Part shown: one piece after another, positions 18,764-28,067 of the stretch
How the letters are laid out: each line of letters opens with the position of its first letter
Position numbering within the stretch: the stretch's first letter is position 1
Assembly (NCBI RefSeq): GCF_018449635.1
Contig: NZ_JAAVUV010000003.1
Coordinates: 124,001-188,000, forward strand
Direction: 5' to 3'
From: Caballeronia sp. dw_276
GTDB taxonomy: Bacteria; Pseudomonadota; Gammaproteobacteria; Burkholderiales; Burkholderiaceae
DNA: 64,000 nt
Notes under the pieces: model-generated
What the model was told of the DNA's origin: nothing
Database searches by the model: none
What the model saw: only the letters and a program-made list of their open reading frames with translations
Position numbers and translations under genes: made by a program

Positions 18764-19984
18764 ATGCCAGCGCGGTCCCCTAACGTTCCCTTAAGTCCCT
18801 TCGCGGTGCCGCTTCCCGACGAAACTGCAACCCTCCTTGGTGGCCTCACGCCCGCGCAATTCATGCGCCGGTACTGGCAGAAAAAGCCGTTGCTGATCCG
18901 TCAGGCGATTCCCGGCATTCAGGCGCCCCTGTCGCGCGACGAATTGTTCGAACTCGCCGACAGCGACGACGCCGAGTCGCGCTTGATCACGCATTTTCGC
19001 CAATCCTGGGCAATGGAGCACGGCCCTTTTGCGCCGGATGAATTGCCATCCGTAAAAAAGCGTGACTGGACATTACTCGTGCAAGGCGTGAACCTGCACG
19101 ACGACCGCGCCCGCGAGTTGCTCGACCGATTCCGTTTCATCCCTGATGCGCGCCTCGACGACCTGATGATCTCGTACGCAACAGACGGCGGCGGCGTCGG
19201 CGCGCATTTCGATTCCTACGACGTCTTCCTGCTGCAAGTCCATGGCAAGCGCCGTTGGCGCTTCGGCGCGCAGCGCGATCTCTCGCTAAAAGAGGGGTTG
19301 CCGTTGAAAGTTTTACAGCACTTCGAAGCCGATGAGGAATGGGTGCTCGAACCCGGCGACATGCTGTACCTGCCGCCGCATATCGCGCATGACGGCGTGG
19401 CTGAAGGCGAGTGCATGACGTGTTCAATCGGCTTTCGGGCGCCATCCGCCGCCGAGCTGTCAGGGCAATTCCTGTATTACCTGGCCGAACGCATGGAGGA
19501 CATCTCCGGCAGCCGCGGCAAAGGCGACCTGCGATATCGGGATCCCGCGCAGCCGGCGGTCACCAACCCTGCACAATTGCCGCCCCTTTTGATCGAGCGG
19601 GTAGGCGCGATCCTTGCGAACATTGAATGGAATGAAAAGGACGTTGCTGGTTTTCTCGGGACTTATTTGAGCGAACCAAAAGCGAATGTCGTATTTGACC
19701 CGCCGCAACGTCCTTTGAATGAAAAGCGGTTTATCGAGCGTGCGAAGCAGTCCGGATTGAAGCTCGATAAAAAAACTGTGCTGCTTTATGACAAGCACGC
19801 TTATTTTCTCAACGGTGAACGCGAATTAATGTCGCCGAAAGCCAGAAAATGGTTGCCTGAACTGGCCGATAAGCGATATCTGGAGGGGAAACGGTTTGTA
19901 ACACTCTCTGGAGAATCGTCAATGACAGTGCTACTGCACGAGTGGTATTGTGCGGGCTGGATTCAAGTCGACGCGAACGCCTAG
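18764..19984 (+). CDS. roxA: Ribosomal protein uL16 arginine hydroxylase, RoxA (YcfD) family
   Basis: RoxA is a JmjC-type Fe(II)/2-oxoglutarate oxygenase that hydroxylates an arginine of ribosomal protein L16. The metal triad is visible as H148-F-D150 in GVGAHFDSYDVFLLQVHG and H209 in PPHIAHDG. The 406 residues, the FMRRYWQKKPLLIRQA start and the C-terminal winged-helix part agree with the family. The 3' third is richer in A and T than the rest. It is divergent from slyD with 33 bases between start codons. Confidence 0.9.
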   Translation: MPARSPNVPLSPFAVPLPDETATLLGGLTPAQFMRRYWQKKPLLIRQAIPGIQAPLSRDELFELADSDDAESRLITHFRQSWAMEHGPFAPDELPSVKKRDWTLLVQGVNLHDDRARELLDRFRFIPDARLDDLMISYATDGGGVGAHFDSYDVFLLQVHGKRRWRFGAQRDLSLKEGLPLKVLQHFEADEEWVLEPGDMLYLPPHIAHDGVAEGECMTCSIGFRAPSAAELSGQFLYYLAERMEDISGSRGKGDLRYRDPAQPAVTNPAQLPPLLIERVGAILANIEWNEKDVAGFLGTYLSEPKANVVFDPPQRPLNEKRFIERAKQSGLKLDKKTVLLYDKHAYFLNGERELMSPKARKWLPELADKRYLEGKRFVTLSGESSMTVLLHEWYCAGWIQVDANA

Positions 19985-20069
19985 CGTTGTTTTGGTCTTG
20001 TCGTTCGCCGGGTTGTTATCGCAGGCTGATGAAATGTATGAGAAAGACAACGTATTGTCCCTGCATTTA

Positions 20070-20098
20070 TCGACGGTCAGTACGAAAGTGCATATAAT
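20070..20098 (+). promoter_or_regulatory. Promoter of the Ala/Ser-rich lipoprotein gene
   Basis: TCGACG (20070-20075) and a perfect TATAAT (20093-20098) are 17 bases apart. The start of transcription near 20105 would leave a leader of about 120 bases. Confidence 0.6.
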
Positions 20099-20228
20099 TT
20101 CCGCCCAAGCCGTAGGAAGTCTCACAACCATACATAATGTGAGTCCACAACGGCCCGGGTCGGTGTTGGAGCACACATTACCGGTACTTTGCGCTGTTGC
20201 TTACCTTTAACCATAAAAGGACGTGATC

Positions 20229-20492
20229 ATGAAGAAATCTCTCCTCGTAGCATCCCTGTTGGCTGCTGTTGCTCTTGCTGCATGCAACAAGTCTAGCGAT
20301 ACGGCTGCTCCGGGCGCTGCTAGCGATACGTCGGCTGCTTCGGCACCGGCAGCTGCTGCTTCGGACGCTGCGGCTTCCGCAACGGACGCAGCATCGAGCG
20401 CTACGGCTGCTGCAAGCGACGCAGCTTCGGCTGCTGCAACGGCATCGGACGCTGCTGCTCCGGCTGCTGCTGCTTCGGGCGCGAGCCAGTAA
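20229..20492 (+). CDS. Small Ala/Ser-rich lipoprotein
   Basis: The 87-residue product begins MKKSLLVASLLAAVALAAC, a lipoprotein signal with the acylated cysteine at residue 19. The mature part is almost only Ala, Ser, Asp and Thr in short SDAA and SATDAAS repeats with no fold I can name. Such sequences in this family of bacteria are usually small outer-membrane lipoproteins of unknown role. It has its own promoter and terminator and is monocistronic. Confidence 0.8.
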   Translation: MKKSLLVASLLAAVALAACNKSSDTAAPGAASDTSAASAPAAAASDAAASATDAASSATAAASDAASAAATASDAAAPAAAASGASQ

Positions 20493-20594
20493 GCATTCAG
20501 TCAGAGGCCTAGTTTCCCGCTCGTGAGCGTGTTTCATCTAGCAGGAAACGAAGCCTCCGCAGTAAGCCCACAAGGTTGATTTTGTAGGCTTACG

Positions 20595-20623
20595 AAAAAA
20601 CCGGCCCTCGGGCCGGTTTTTTT
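20595..20623. terminator. Bidirectional terminator between the lipoprotein and MBL genes
   Basis: AAAAAACCGGCCC and GGGCCGGTTTTTT are complementary around a TC loop, with T-runs on both strands. It serves the convergent lipoprotein gene and the MBL-fold gene. Confidence 0.9.
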
Positions 20624-20675
20624 ACGTCTATTGCTTGTGAATTCGACTGTCTCGCGCGCAGATTACGCGAGACGG

Positions 20676-21449
20676 TCAGAGGGATAACCAGGCGAAGCCA
20701 TCGGCTTGCGTCGCGACCATCACGTCGGCCGCTGTGGCGCCCAGTACGGCGGCCAGCGCCGCCTGCGCCAGCTCGGGCAAGTTGTTCTGCTGGCTCAAAT
20801 GCGCGGCGACCAGATGGCGCAACTTCGATCGATCCAGCGACGCGAGAATGGCCGCCGCTGCATCGTTGTTCAGATGCCCATGCATGCCGCTGATGCGCGC
20901 CTTCAACGACGCCGGATACCGGCTGGTGGCGAGCATCTCTACGTCATGGTTGGATTCGAGCACCAGCGCGTCGCAACCACTTAACGTGCTGGTGATATGC
21001 GGTGTGGCAACGCCTACGTCCGTCAGGACGCCCAAGCGGCGTGCGCCGTCAGAAAACACGTACTGGAGGGGTTCGCGTGCGTCGTGCGGGACTGTGTAGG
21101 GCAACACATGAAGATTGCCCACAGCGACGCTCTCGTCGCCCCAGAGCACGTGAAGATCGACGGGCGCGTCGTCGGCGCCTACCGCGCGCGCCGTGCCCCA
21201 GCTCATGTGCAACGGAATGGACCATTTACGCGCCAGCGTCAGCGCGCCGCCGATGTGATCTGTATGCTCGTGCGTGATGAAAATGGCATCGAGCTGATCG
21301 GGGCGAACGTCGAGCCGCGCCAGGCGCCGCTCGACTTCCTTGGCCGAGAAACCACAGTCCAGCAGCACGCGCGTGGTGGTCGTGCCGCTCGTCGACTCGA
21401 CCAGCAGTGCGTTGCCTTCACTGCCACTGCCGAGACTGGCAAAGCGCAT
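20676..21449 (-). CDS. MBL-fold metallohydrolase, YycJ/WalJ type
   Basis: The 257 residues begin MRFASLGSGSEGNALLVES and hold the metallo-beta-lactamase motif THEHTDHIGG, then LTDVG, LESNHD and a late AAHLSQQNN histidine. This matches the YycJ/WalJ group, thought to be nucleases or phosphodiesterases (WalJ has been linked to coordinating replication with cell division in Gram-positives). The substrate here is unknown. It starts ten bases after bamC and is the last gene of the minus-strand run. Confidence 0.85.
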   Translation of the reverse strand: MRFASLGSGSEGNALLVESTSGTTTTRVLLDCGFSAKEVERRLARLDVRPDQLDAIFITHEHTDHIGGALTLARKWSIPLHMSWGTARAVGADDAPVDLHVLWGDESVAVGNLHVLPYTVPHDAREPLQYVFSDGARRLGVLTDVGVATPHITSTLSGCDALVLESNHDVEMLATSRYPASLKARISGMHGHLNNDAAAAILASLDRSKLRHLVAAHLSQQNNLPELAQAALAAVLGATAADVMVATQADGFAWLSL

Positions 21450-21459
21450 TGGCGAGAAC

Positions 21460-22602
21460 CTAGTTCAACTGCGCATGCAGCAACGCGACAATGCGCTGAG
21501 CATCGGTCGATGTATCGACCTGGCCGTTGGCATCGACCACGGCGATCTGCGTCAGCGCGTCGGCCTTCGGACGCACATTGACCATGAATTCGCGCGATGG
21601 CTTCGGCGTGCCGCCGCTGAACAACTTGCCAAGCAGCCCTTCCTTCTTCAGCTCGGCCATGGAATCGGAGAAACGCACGTAGTACACGCCCTTCGCGCGG
21701 TCGCGGTTATCCACGGTGAAGTTCGTGCGGTCGAGCGCCAGGCCCACACGCAACCAGGCGCGATCGAACGGCTCGGAAATGTCGAGCGTGGACGTGCCGC
21801 CCGATTGATCCAGCGCGACCGCCGGCTCGGCCGGACGTGCATCGGTCAGCAATTGCTTGGCTTGTGCGTCGGTAAGACCAAACTTTTCCATCAGCTTGGC
21901 GAGGAACGCCGCTTCGAGCGCCGGGTTGCGCGGACGCTCTTCCCATTTGGACGATGTCTTGTCCTGGCCGGTCAGCACTTCTTCCATTGCGCTGTGGCTG
22001 ATCGAGATGTCCGTGGAGTTGTTCGAACCACGTTCGACCAGCGTGCGAAACTGGTCGCGTGTACCCGATGAATACGCAAAGTCGATCAGCTTGCCCACGC
22101 TCTTTCTGAACCAGTCGTCCGGAATGTTCGCGCGGTTTTCAGCCCAGTCGGTGGACATGATGCCAGTGGACGGCGCATCGGTCTTGAGCGTGAAACCATT
22201 CTCTTCCCAGAACTCCTGCAACTGCGGCCAGAGCTGGTCGGGCGAACGTCCGTCGACCACGAGCCAGCGGCGATCGCCGTCACGTTCCACGTGCATGCCG
22301 AACGGGTCTTGCGGCGTCGGCAAGCCAACCGTTGCGTTGCCTGCCGGCGTCAGCGAACGGGGCGCAGCGCCGCCGAGCGAGTTCAACTTGGGCGGTGCTG
22401 CGTAACGCTGGCTGATGTCGCCCGTGGTCAGATCCGATGGCACGGCGAGCGAAGGCGCCGTTTCAGCACCCTTGTAGTTCACACGATCCGGCGCAAGCCA
22501 GTCGTTCAACGTGTCACAACCGGCAAGCGAGATAAGCGTGCCGATTCCAAGCGACAGCACGCCCAGGCTGCGAGCGTTATTGAATAAGGCGGAACGTTTC
22601 AT
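21460..22602 (-). CDS. bamC: Outer membrane assembly lipoprotein BamC
   Basis: BamC is an accessory lipoprotein of the BAM complex, which inserts beta-barrel proteins into the outer membrane. The start MKRSALFNNARS leads to the lipobox LAGC, and the mature N-terminus has the family's LAPDRVNYKGAE segment that contacts BamD. Two helix-grip domains follow over the rest of the 380 residues. AAGGA lies just before the ATG at 22602. The dapA-bamC pairing also occurs in E. coli. Confidence 0.93.
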   Translation of the reverse strand: MKRSALFNNARSLGVLSLGIGTLISLAGCDTLNDWLAPDRVNYKGAETAPSLAVPSDLTTGDISQRYAAPPKLNSLGGAAPRSLTPAGNATVGLPTPQDPFGMHVERDGDRRWLVVDGRSPDQLWPQLQEFWEENGFTLKTDAPSTGIMSTDWAENRANIPDDWFRKSVGKLIDFAYSSGTRDQFRTLVERGSNNSTDISISHSAMEEVLTGQDKTSSKWEERPRNPALEAAFLAKLMEKFGLTDAQAKQLLTDARPAEPAVALDQSGGTSTLDISEPFDRAWLRVGLALDRTNFTVDNRDRAKGVYYVRFSDSMAELKKEGLLGKLFSGGTPKPSREFMVNVRPKADALTQIAVVDANGQVDTSTDAQRIVALLHAQLN

Positions 22603-22770
22603 GAGGTCCTTCGTGATGCTGAATGCGCGTTGCCTGGAAGCTAAGCCGGGAACGGGTCGATGAACGACGGGTTGATGACACTCGCTGGCTGGCCGAACGG
22701 TAGCGCGGCCGGGATGCACTGCAAACAGGCGAATACGCGTGATCTCCAAGCGCATTCGCCTCTCGGTAAG

Positions 22771-23676
22771 TCAGGCCAAAAGCCCTGTTTCGCGCAACGC
22801 ATCACGCACTACATCGTGATATCGCGCGTCGAGCGGCGTCAGCGGCAGGCGAATCCCGCTTTCCATGCGGCCAAGCGCGGTAAGCGCCCACTTCGCGGGA
22901 ATCGGATTCGATTCGCAAAACATGTTTTTGTGCAGGGACAACAGGCTCAGATGAATCTTGCGGGCCGTGATGGCGTCGCCAGCGAGCGCCGCGCGGCAGA
23001 GTTCGCTCATGGCGCGTGGTGCGACGTTCGCGGTCACCGAGATGTTGCCGTGGCCACCGAGCAGCATCAGCGCGATGGCGGTCGGATCGTCGCCGCTGTA
23101 AATGGCGAAATGTTCAGGTGCTTCCTTGATCAGATTCGCCGCACGATCGATGTTGCCCGTTGCTTCCTTCACGCCGATGATCCCCGGCACGCTCGCCAGG
23201 CGAATCACGGTGTCGTGATTCATGTCGGCAACGGTACGGCCCGGCACGTTGTACAGGATCACGGGCAGATCAACAGATTCCGCGATCTTGCGGAAGTGCT
23301 GGTACATGCCTTCCTGCGTGGGCTTGTTGTAGTAAGGAACCACTTGCAACGTAGCGTCTGCGCCGACTTCTTTCGCGGCGCGCGCCAGTTCGACGGCTTC
23401 CGATGTGGAATTGCCGCCCGCGCCTGCGATGATCGGGAAGCGCTTCGCCGTATGTTCGACGGCGGTTTTCACCATCAGCACGTGCTCTTCCACGGAGAGC
23501 GTTGCCGATTCACCGCTGGTGCCGACGACCACGAGCCCGTTCGAGCCCTCTTCGACGTGCCAGTCGATCAGTTTTCGAAACGCCGGCAGATCGAGACTAC
23601 CGTCCTCGTGCATCGGGGTGACGATGGCAGGAATGCTGCCGCGGATCTGGATGCCGCCGTGTGTTCCGTTTGTCAT
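22771..23676 (-). CDS. dapA: 4-hydroxy-tetrahydrodipicolinate synthase
   Basis: DapA condenses pyruvate with aspartate semialdehyde in the lysine and diaminopimelate pathway. Its 301 residues have the Schiff-base lysine K170 in GVKEATG, Y142 in LYNVPGR, and the GTSGES site near residues 52-57. Everything is family-normal. It lies 168 bases upstream of bamC and 42 downstream of the methyltransferase gene. Confidence 0.97.
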   Translation of the reverse strand: MTNGTHGGIQIRGSIPAIVTPMHEDGSLDLPAFRKLIDWHVEEGSNGLVVVGTSGESATLSVEEHVLMVKTAVEHTAKRFPIIAGAGGNSTSEAVELARAAKEVGADATLQVVPYYNKPTQEGMYQHFRKIAESVDLPVILYNVPGRTVADMNHDTVIRLASVPGIIGVKEATGNIDRAANLIKEAPEHFAIYSGDDPTAIALMLLGGHGNISVTANVAPRAMSELCRAALAGDAITARKIHLSLLSLHKNMFCESNPIPAKWALTALGRMESGIRLPLTPLDARYHDVVRDALRETGLLA

Positions 23677-23718
23677 GAAACGCTATGGAAATTGGTCGGA
23701 AACTGCGATTGTAGCGGA

Positions 23719-24327
23719 TTAGCCCTGCAGAACGTAACGATCCGGGGTTGCGGCATTGTTACGGTCCGTAAGGCCTGAAGACAGCGGAGCCGGCTCGGCT
23801 ACAGCGCAAATGCGCTGCACGCAGGATGCACGCGGCACGCTAATAAAACCATCCTGATAAGCGATGACTCGCAAGCGCGGGCGAACCGCGTCGAGCAGTT
23901 CGCCGGTATTGAGCAAGAACGCCGGATTCGACGGCTTGCCAAACTGCGCGTTGCCCGCCGCGAAGGTTTCGTAAATCAGCACGCCACCCGGCGCGAGGGC
24001 GCGAAAAAGAAAGGGAAACAGCGGCCGGTGAAGGTAATTCGTCACCACCACGGCGGCGAACTTTTCGTCATCGCGCAACGGCCACGCCGCATTTTCCAGA
24101 TCGGCGCAGCGCGTGCTCACCTGCTGCAGAGCAGCGAGATTGGCGAGCGCCGTTTCATCGCGATCCAGCGCCAGAACGTCATGTCCCCGCGACGCAAAAT
24201 AGCGCGAATGACGGCCGTTGCCGGCAGCGACGTCGAGCACCGCGCCGCCTTTTTCCACCAGATGCGACCATTGCTCGATCCACTCGCTGGCGGTCGTCGG
24301 TGGCGTGTGCGGCGCGGAAGTCGACAT
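23719..24327 (-). CDS. Class I SAM-dependent methyltransferase
   Basis: This is a 202-residue Rossmann-fold methyltransferase. The SAM motif I is VLDVAAGNGRHSRYFASRG, motif II ends ALDRDE, and motif IV is VVVTNYLHRPLFP. The substrate cannot be read from the sequence; it resembles the tellurite-resistance TehB-like group. The ATG at 24327 is directly preceded by an in-frame GTG. It starts 11 bases after trpS, so is probably read from the same message. Confidence 0.82.
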   Translation of the reverse strand: MSTSAPHTPPTTASEWIEQWSHLVEKGGAVLDVAAGNGRHSRYFASRGHDVLALDRDETALANLAALQQVSTRCADLENAAWPLRDDEKFAAVVVTNYLHRPLFPFLFRALAPGGVLIYETFAAGNAQFGKPSNPAFLLNTGELLDAVRPRLRVIAYQDGFISVPRASCVQRICAVAEPAPLSSGLTDRNNAATPDRYVLQG

Positions 24328-24338
24328 CACCCGGTGCT

Positions 24339-25541
24339 TCAGTTGTAGGAGAGGCCCATGGCGTCGCGAACTTCGCGCATGGTTTCAACGGCGAACTTGC
24401 GCGCCTTGTCGCAACCGTCCGCGACGATGGCGCGCAGCAGCGAAGGATCGTCCATGTACTTTTGCGCGCGCTCGAGCATGGGCTGCTGCTCGCGCAAGAT
24501 TCCTTCGATCACCGGCTGCTTGCATTCGAGGCAACCGATTCCCGCGGTGCGGCAACCCTTTTGCACCCACTCGTGCGTGGCTTCGTCGGTGTAGACCTGA
24601 TGCAGCTGCCATACCGGGCATTTGTCCGGATCGCCCGGATCGGTGCGGCGAACGCGCGCCGGATCGGTCGGCATGGTGCGCACTTTCTTGGTAATGCTTT
24701 CGGCGTCTTCGCGCAAGCCGATGGTGTTGCCATACGACTTCGACATCTTGGCGCCATCGAGGCCGGGCATGCGCGACGCTTCGGTCAGCAGCACTTGCGG
24801 CTCGACCAAGATGATCTTGCGCGCGCCTTCCAGATAACCGAAAAGGCGCTCGCGATCGTTCATGGACAAGCTCTGCGATTCCTGCAACATCGCGCGCGCT
24901 TGTTCGAGCGCTTCGTCGTCACCCTCTTGCTGATACGCGACGCGCAACTCGTGATAAAGCTTCGAGCGCTTGCCACCGAGTTTCTTGGCGGCATCGAGCG
25001 CCTTCTCTTCGAAATCCGCCTCACGTCCATAAAGATAGTTGAAGCGCCGCGCGATTTCACGCGTCATCTCGACGTGCGGCACCTGGTCTTCGCCCACCGG
25101 CACGAGCGACGCGCGATACAACAAAATGTCCGCGGCCATCAGCACCGGATAACCGAGAAAACCGTACGTGGTCAGATCCTTTTCCTTCAGCTTCTCGATC
25201 TGCTCTTTATAGGTCGGCACGCGTTCAAGCCAGCCGAGCGGCGTCCCCATGCCGAGCAAGAGCGCGAGCTCGGCATGTTCAGGCACGCGGCTCTGGATGA
25301 AAAGCGTGGCCTGCGCCGGATCGATGCCGGACGCGAGCCAGTCGATCAGCACTTCCCATACGTTCTTCTCGATCACCTCGGGCGTTTCATAGTGCGTCGT
25401 CAGTGCGTGCCAGTCGACGACCGCGAAAAAGCACGGGTATTCGGACTGCAGCCGCACCCAGTTCTTGAGCACGCCGTGATAGTGGCCTAGATGCAGCGAG
25501 CCGGTAGGCCGCATGCCAGAGAAGATACGGTCAGGGAACAT
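24339..25541 (-). CDS. trpS: Tryptophanyl-tRNA synthetase
   Basis: TrpRS charges tRNA(Trp). The start MFPDRIFSGMRPTGSLHLGHYHG includes the HIGH-type motif HLGH, and AKMSKSYGN is the second ATP motif. At 400 residues it is longer than the E. coli enzyme (334) because of an insert around residues 180-250 (rich in Glu, Gln and Ala) typical of some betaproteobacteria. The M50 protease stop lies four bases upstream of the ATG, so translation is probably coupled. An in-frame TTG at 25565 is less likely as a start. Confidence 0.96.
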   Translation of the reverse strand: MFPDRIFSGMRPTGSLHLGHYHGVLKNWVRLQSEYPCFFAVVDWHALTTHYETPEVIEKNVWEVLIDWLASGIDPAQATLFIQSRVPEHAELALLLGMGTPLGWLERVPTYKEQIEKLKEKDLTTYGFLGYPVLMAADILLYRASLVPVGEDQVPHVEMTREIARRFNYLYGREADFEEKALDAAKKLGGKRSKLYHELRVAYQQEGDDEALEQARAMLQESQSLSMNDRERLFGYLEGARKIILVEPQVLLTEASRMPGLDGAKMSKSYGNTIGLREDAESITKKVRTMPTDPARVRRTDPGDPDKCPVWQLHQVYTDEATHEWVQKGCRTAGIGCLECKQPVIEGILREQQPMLERAQKYMDDPSLLRAIVADGCDKARKFAVETMREVRDAMGLSYN

Positions 25542-25545
25542 GGTT

Positions 25546-26211
25546 TTATTGGAAAAGCGAAGCAAGGGGATTCAAGACGGCCGACACCGCGACGTACCCG
25601 GCGCTCACCAGCGGTCCGAGCCAGAAACGCGTCAGGGTGCCGGTCATGACCAGCGCCATCACGATGAAAAATCCGTACGGCTCGAGCCGCGACAACATGA
25701 TCGATGCGCGCACCGGCAGCAACGCCATCAGCACACGGCCGCCGTCGAGCGGCGGCAAGGGAAACAGGTTGAGCACGCCGAGCACGAGATTCACGCCCAC
25801 GCCGGCCGCGGCCATGCGCGTCAAAAACGGTTCGTTGACGTTGAACGCTGCGAGCAGCACGGCAATCACGCCCCAGATCAACGCCTGCGCGAAGTTGCTG
25901 GCCGGGCCGGCTGCCGCGACCCACAGGCTGCCCCAGCGAGGATTGCGCAGATTGCCGAACGCAACCGGAACCGGTTTTGCGTACCCGAACATGAACGCGC
26001 CGCTCGTGACGAAATACAGCACCAATGGAATCGCCAGCGTGCCGATAGGATCGATGTGCCGCATCGGGTTGAGCGAAACGCGCCCGAGCACGTAAGCCGT
26101 GTTGTCGCCCAGTAGGCGGGCTGCGTAGCCATGCGCGGCCTCGTGCAGCGTGATCGCGAAGATCACGGGGAGCGCGTAGACCGCGATGGTTTGTATCAGG
26201 GAGGAATCCAT
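25546..26211 (-). CDS. Site-2 protease-like membrane metalloprotease, peptidase M50
   Basis: The 221-residue membrane protein has the zinc motif HEAAHG in its first hydrophobic segment and the second M50 motif NLFPLPPLDGGRVL further on, with about six membrane spans. This short form (no PDZ domain) is widespread, usually near trpS. Substrates are unknown. Overlap and spacing with trpS suggest co-transcription. Confidence 0.87.
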   Translation of the reverse strand: MDSSLIQTIAVYALPVIFAITLHEAAHGYAARLLGDNTAYVLGRVSLNPMRHIDPIGTLAIPLVLYFVTSGAFMFGYAKPVPVAFGNLRNPRWGSLWVAAAGPASNFAQALIWGVIAVLLAAFNVNEPFLTRMAAAGVGVNLVLGVLNLFPLPPLDGGRVLMALLPVRASIMLSRLEPYGFFIVMALVMTGTLTRFWLGPLVSAGYVAVSAVLNPLASLFQ

Positions 26212-26382
26212 AGCTCGCTATTGTATCAAGCAGTTGTGGCGCCACTCATGGCGGGTGATTGCGAGCGTTCGCGGGCTTTTGCGCAATGTCCTCTGCACTC
26301 GTGCCCGCGCTTCGTTCTATTGTGTCATCGCGGAAAATCAGGCGATGGAAATGTTGCTGGACGATGTCATGAAGCGCTGTCA

Positions 26383-27021
26383 TCAAGCGCTGTCAGCGGT
26401 GAGCCCGAACGGCTCCAGGCTGCCGAGCCCCGGACGCACGAGAACCGGTTCCTCGCCCGTCAGGTCGATCACGGTCGAGGGTTCCATCGGGCACGCGCCG
26501 GCATCGATTACGAGATCGATCTGTTTTTCCAGCTTTTCGCGGATTTCTTCGGCGTCGTTGAGCGGATGCGTGTCGCCCGGCATGATCAACGTCGAGCCGA
26601 GCAGCGGCTGGCCGAGCGCCTCGAGTAGCGCCAGCGTGATTGCGTGATTCGGCACGCGCAGGCCGATTGTCTTGCGCGACGGATGCGAAAGGCGCCGCGG
26701 GACTTCCTTCGTCGCCTGCAGCACGAACACGTAGGGCCCCGGCGTGACGGATTTGATCAGACGATAGTTCCGGTTATCGACGATCGCAAAGTTCGATAGC
26801 TCCGATAAATCCCGTACCAGCAGCGAAAGCAGTTGTTTCTCGTCGAGCCCGCGAATGCGGCGGATGCGCTCGACGGCGTCCTTGTCATCGAGATGACAAG
26901 CCAGTGCGTAACTCGAATCGGTCGGCAACGCGACGATGCCGCCATCGTTGATGATCTGCACCGCCTGATTGATCAGTCGCGGCTGCGGATTATCCGGGTG
27001 AATGCGAAAGAACTGAGACAT
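26383..27021 (-). CDS. yciO: Sua5/YciO/YrdC family protein
   Basis: The 212-residue protein starts MSQFFRIHPDNPQPRLINQAV and contains IVALPTDSSYALACHLDDKDA and KTIGLRVPNHAITLALLEALG, the YciO form of the fold that in Sua5/TsaC makes threonylcarbamoyl-AMP for tRNA. Whether YciO itself does this is debated, so I do not assign the reaction. Upstream in-frame sequence back to 27324 looks non-coding. Its stop region contains a 13-base tandem duplication. Confidence 0.88.
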   Translation of the reverse strand: MSQFFRIHPDNPQPRLINQAVQIINDGGIVALPTDSSYALACHLDDKDAVERIRRIRGLDEKQLLSLLVRDLSELSNFAIVDNRNYRLIKSVTPGPYVFVLQATKEVPRRLSHPSRKTIGLRVPNHAITLALLEALGQPLLGSTLIMPGDTHPLNDAEEIREKLEKQIDLVIDAGACPMEPSTVIDLTGEEPVLVRPGLGSLEPFGLTADSA

Positions 27022-27184
27022 GACCGGAGGACTTGAAAAGTTGCCCGACGCGTAGTGGGTCGGTTTGCCCGAGGCTTCCAATGCGAACTCGGCAGAATAC
27101 CCGCAAATGAACGCCATTGCGCGACAAACGGCGCCGCGTGCGCCAGGTTTTCCGCAAGGATCATGCGAGACGCGGCGCGCTGGC

Positions 27185-28015
27185 TCAGCGCAGGCATTCC
27201 CAGACAGGCTTGAGGTCGGCAGGAAGCGGCGGCAACTGGCCAAGGTCGATGCGCCCCTCGCCCGCCGCATGGAAATCCGAACCGCGCGACGCGTAAAAGC
27301 CATAACGGCGTGCGACGTCCGCATATTCGCGATATTGATCCGGCGTGTGGCTGCCCGTCACCACTTCGATGGCGCGGCCGCCAAGCTGGATGAATTCGTC
27401 GAAGAGCGCGGCGAATTCGACCTGCGAAAAGTCGTAGCGCCCCGGGTGCGCAATCACCGCCTCGCCGCCTGCAGCCTTGATCCACTTCATGGCGTCGGAA
27501 AGTTTCGACCATCGATGGCCGACAAAACCTGGCTTTCCGTCCCCGAGATATTTGGAGAACACGTCCGATGTGGACTCCGCATAGCCTTTCTCGACCAGAA
27601 AACGCGCGAAATGGGTGCGCGAAATCATTGCCGGATCGTTCACGTAGGTCAGTGCGCCTTCATAGGCGCCCGGAATGCCGATTCCGGCGAGTGCTTGCCC
27701 GATGGCCTCACCACGGGCTCTCCGGCCGCTGCGCGTCTCTGCAAGGCCATCAATCAGTTCCTTGCATTCCGCATCCACGTTGAGTCCAACGACGTGTACC
27801 GTGCGGCCCGCCCACGTAACCGAAATTTCGACACCGCCAACGTAGTCCATGCCAAGCGCCCGGGCCGCCTCGCGTGCCTCGCGCTGCCCCCCGATCTGGT
27901 CGTGATCGGTCAGCGACCACAACGTTACGCCGCCTGCGTGGGCACGCGCAGCGACCTCGGCCGGAGCGAGTTGGCCATCGGAAACGGTGGAGTGGCAATG
28001 CAGGTCGGCGTTCAT
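27185..28015 (-). CDS. PHP-domain phosphoesterase (3',5'-nucleoside bisphosphate phosphatase type)
   Basis: The 276 residues hold the four PHP metal motifs: DLHCHSTVSDG at the N-terminus, LTDHDQ, AHPGRYDFS and GSDFHA. This matches the YciV/Rnm group that dephosphorylates 3',5'-nucleotide bisphosphates and trims short RNAs. It lies in front of yciO, as yciV does in E. coli, which supports the assignment. Confidence 0.88.
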   Translation of the reverse strand: MNADLHCHSTVSDGQLAPAEVAARAHAGGVTLWSLTDHDQIGGQREAREAARALGMDYVGGVEISVTWAGRTVHVVGLNVDAECKELIDGLAETRSGRRARGEAIGQALAGIGIPGAYEGALTYVNDPAMISRTHFARFLVEKGYAESTSDVFSKYLGDGKPGFVGHRWSKLSDAMKWIKAAGGEAVIAHPGRYDFSQVEFAALFDEFIQLGGRAIEVVTGSHTPDQYREYADVARRYGFYASRGSDFHAAGEGRIDLGQLPPLPADLKPVWECLR

Positions 28016-28067
28016 CGTCGGAACTTTAGAGTCATCAACCCATTCTACTGCAACGCGTCAAAGCGGT

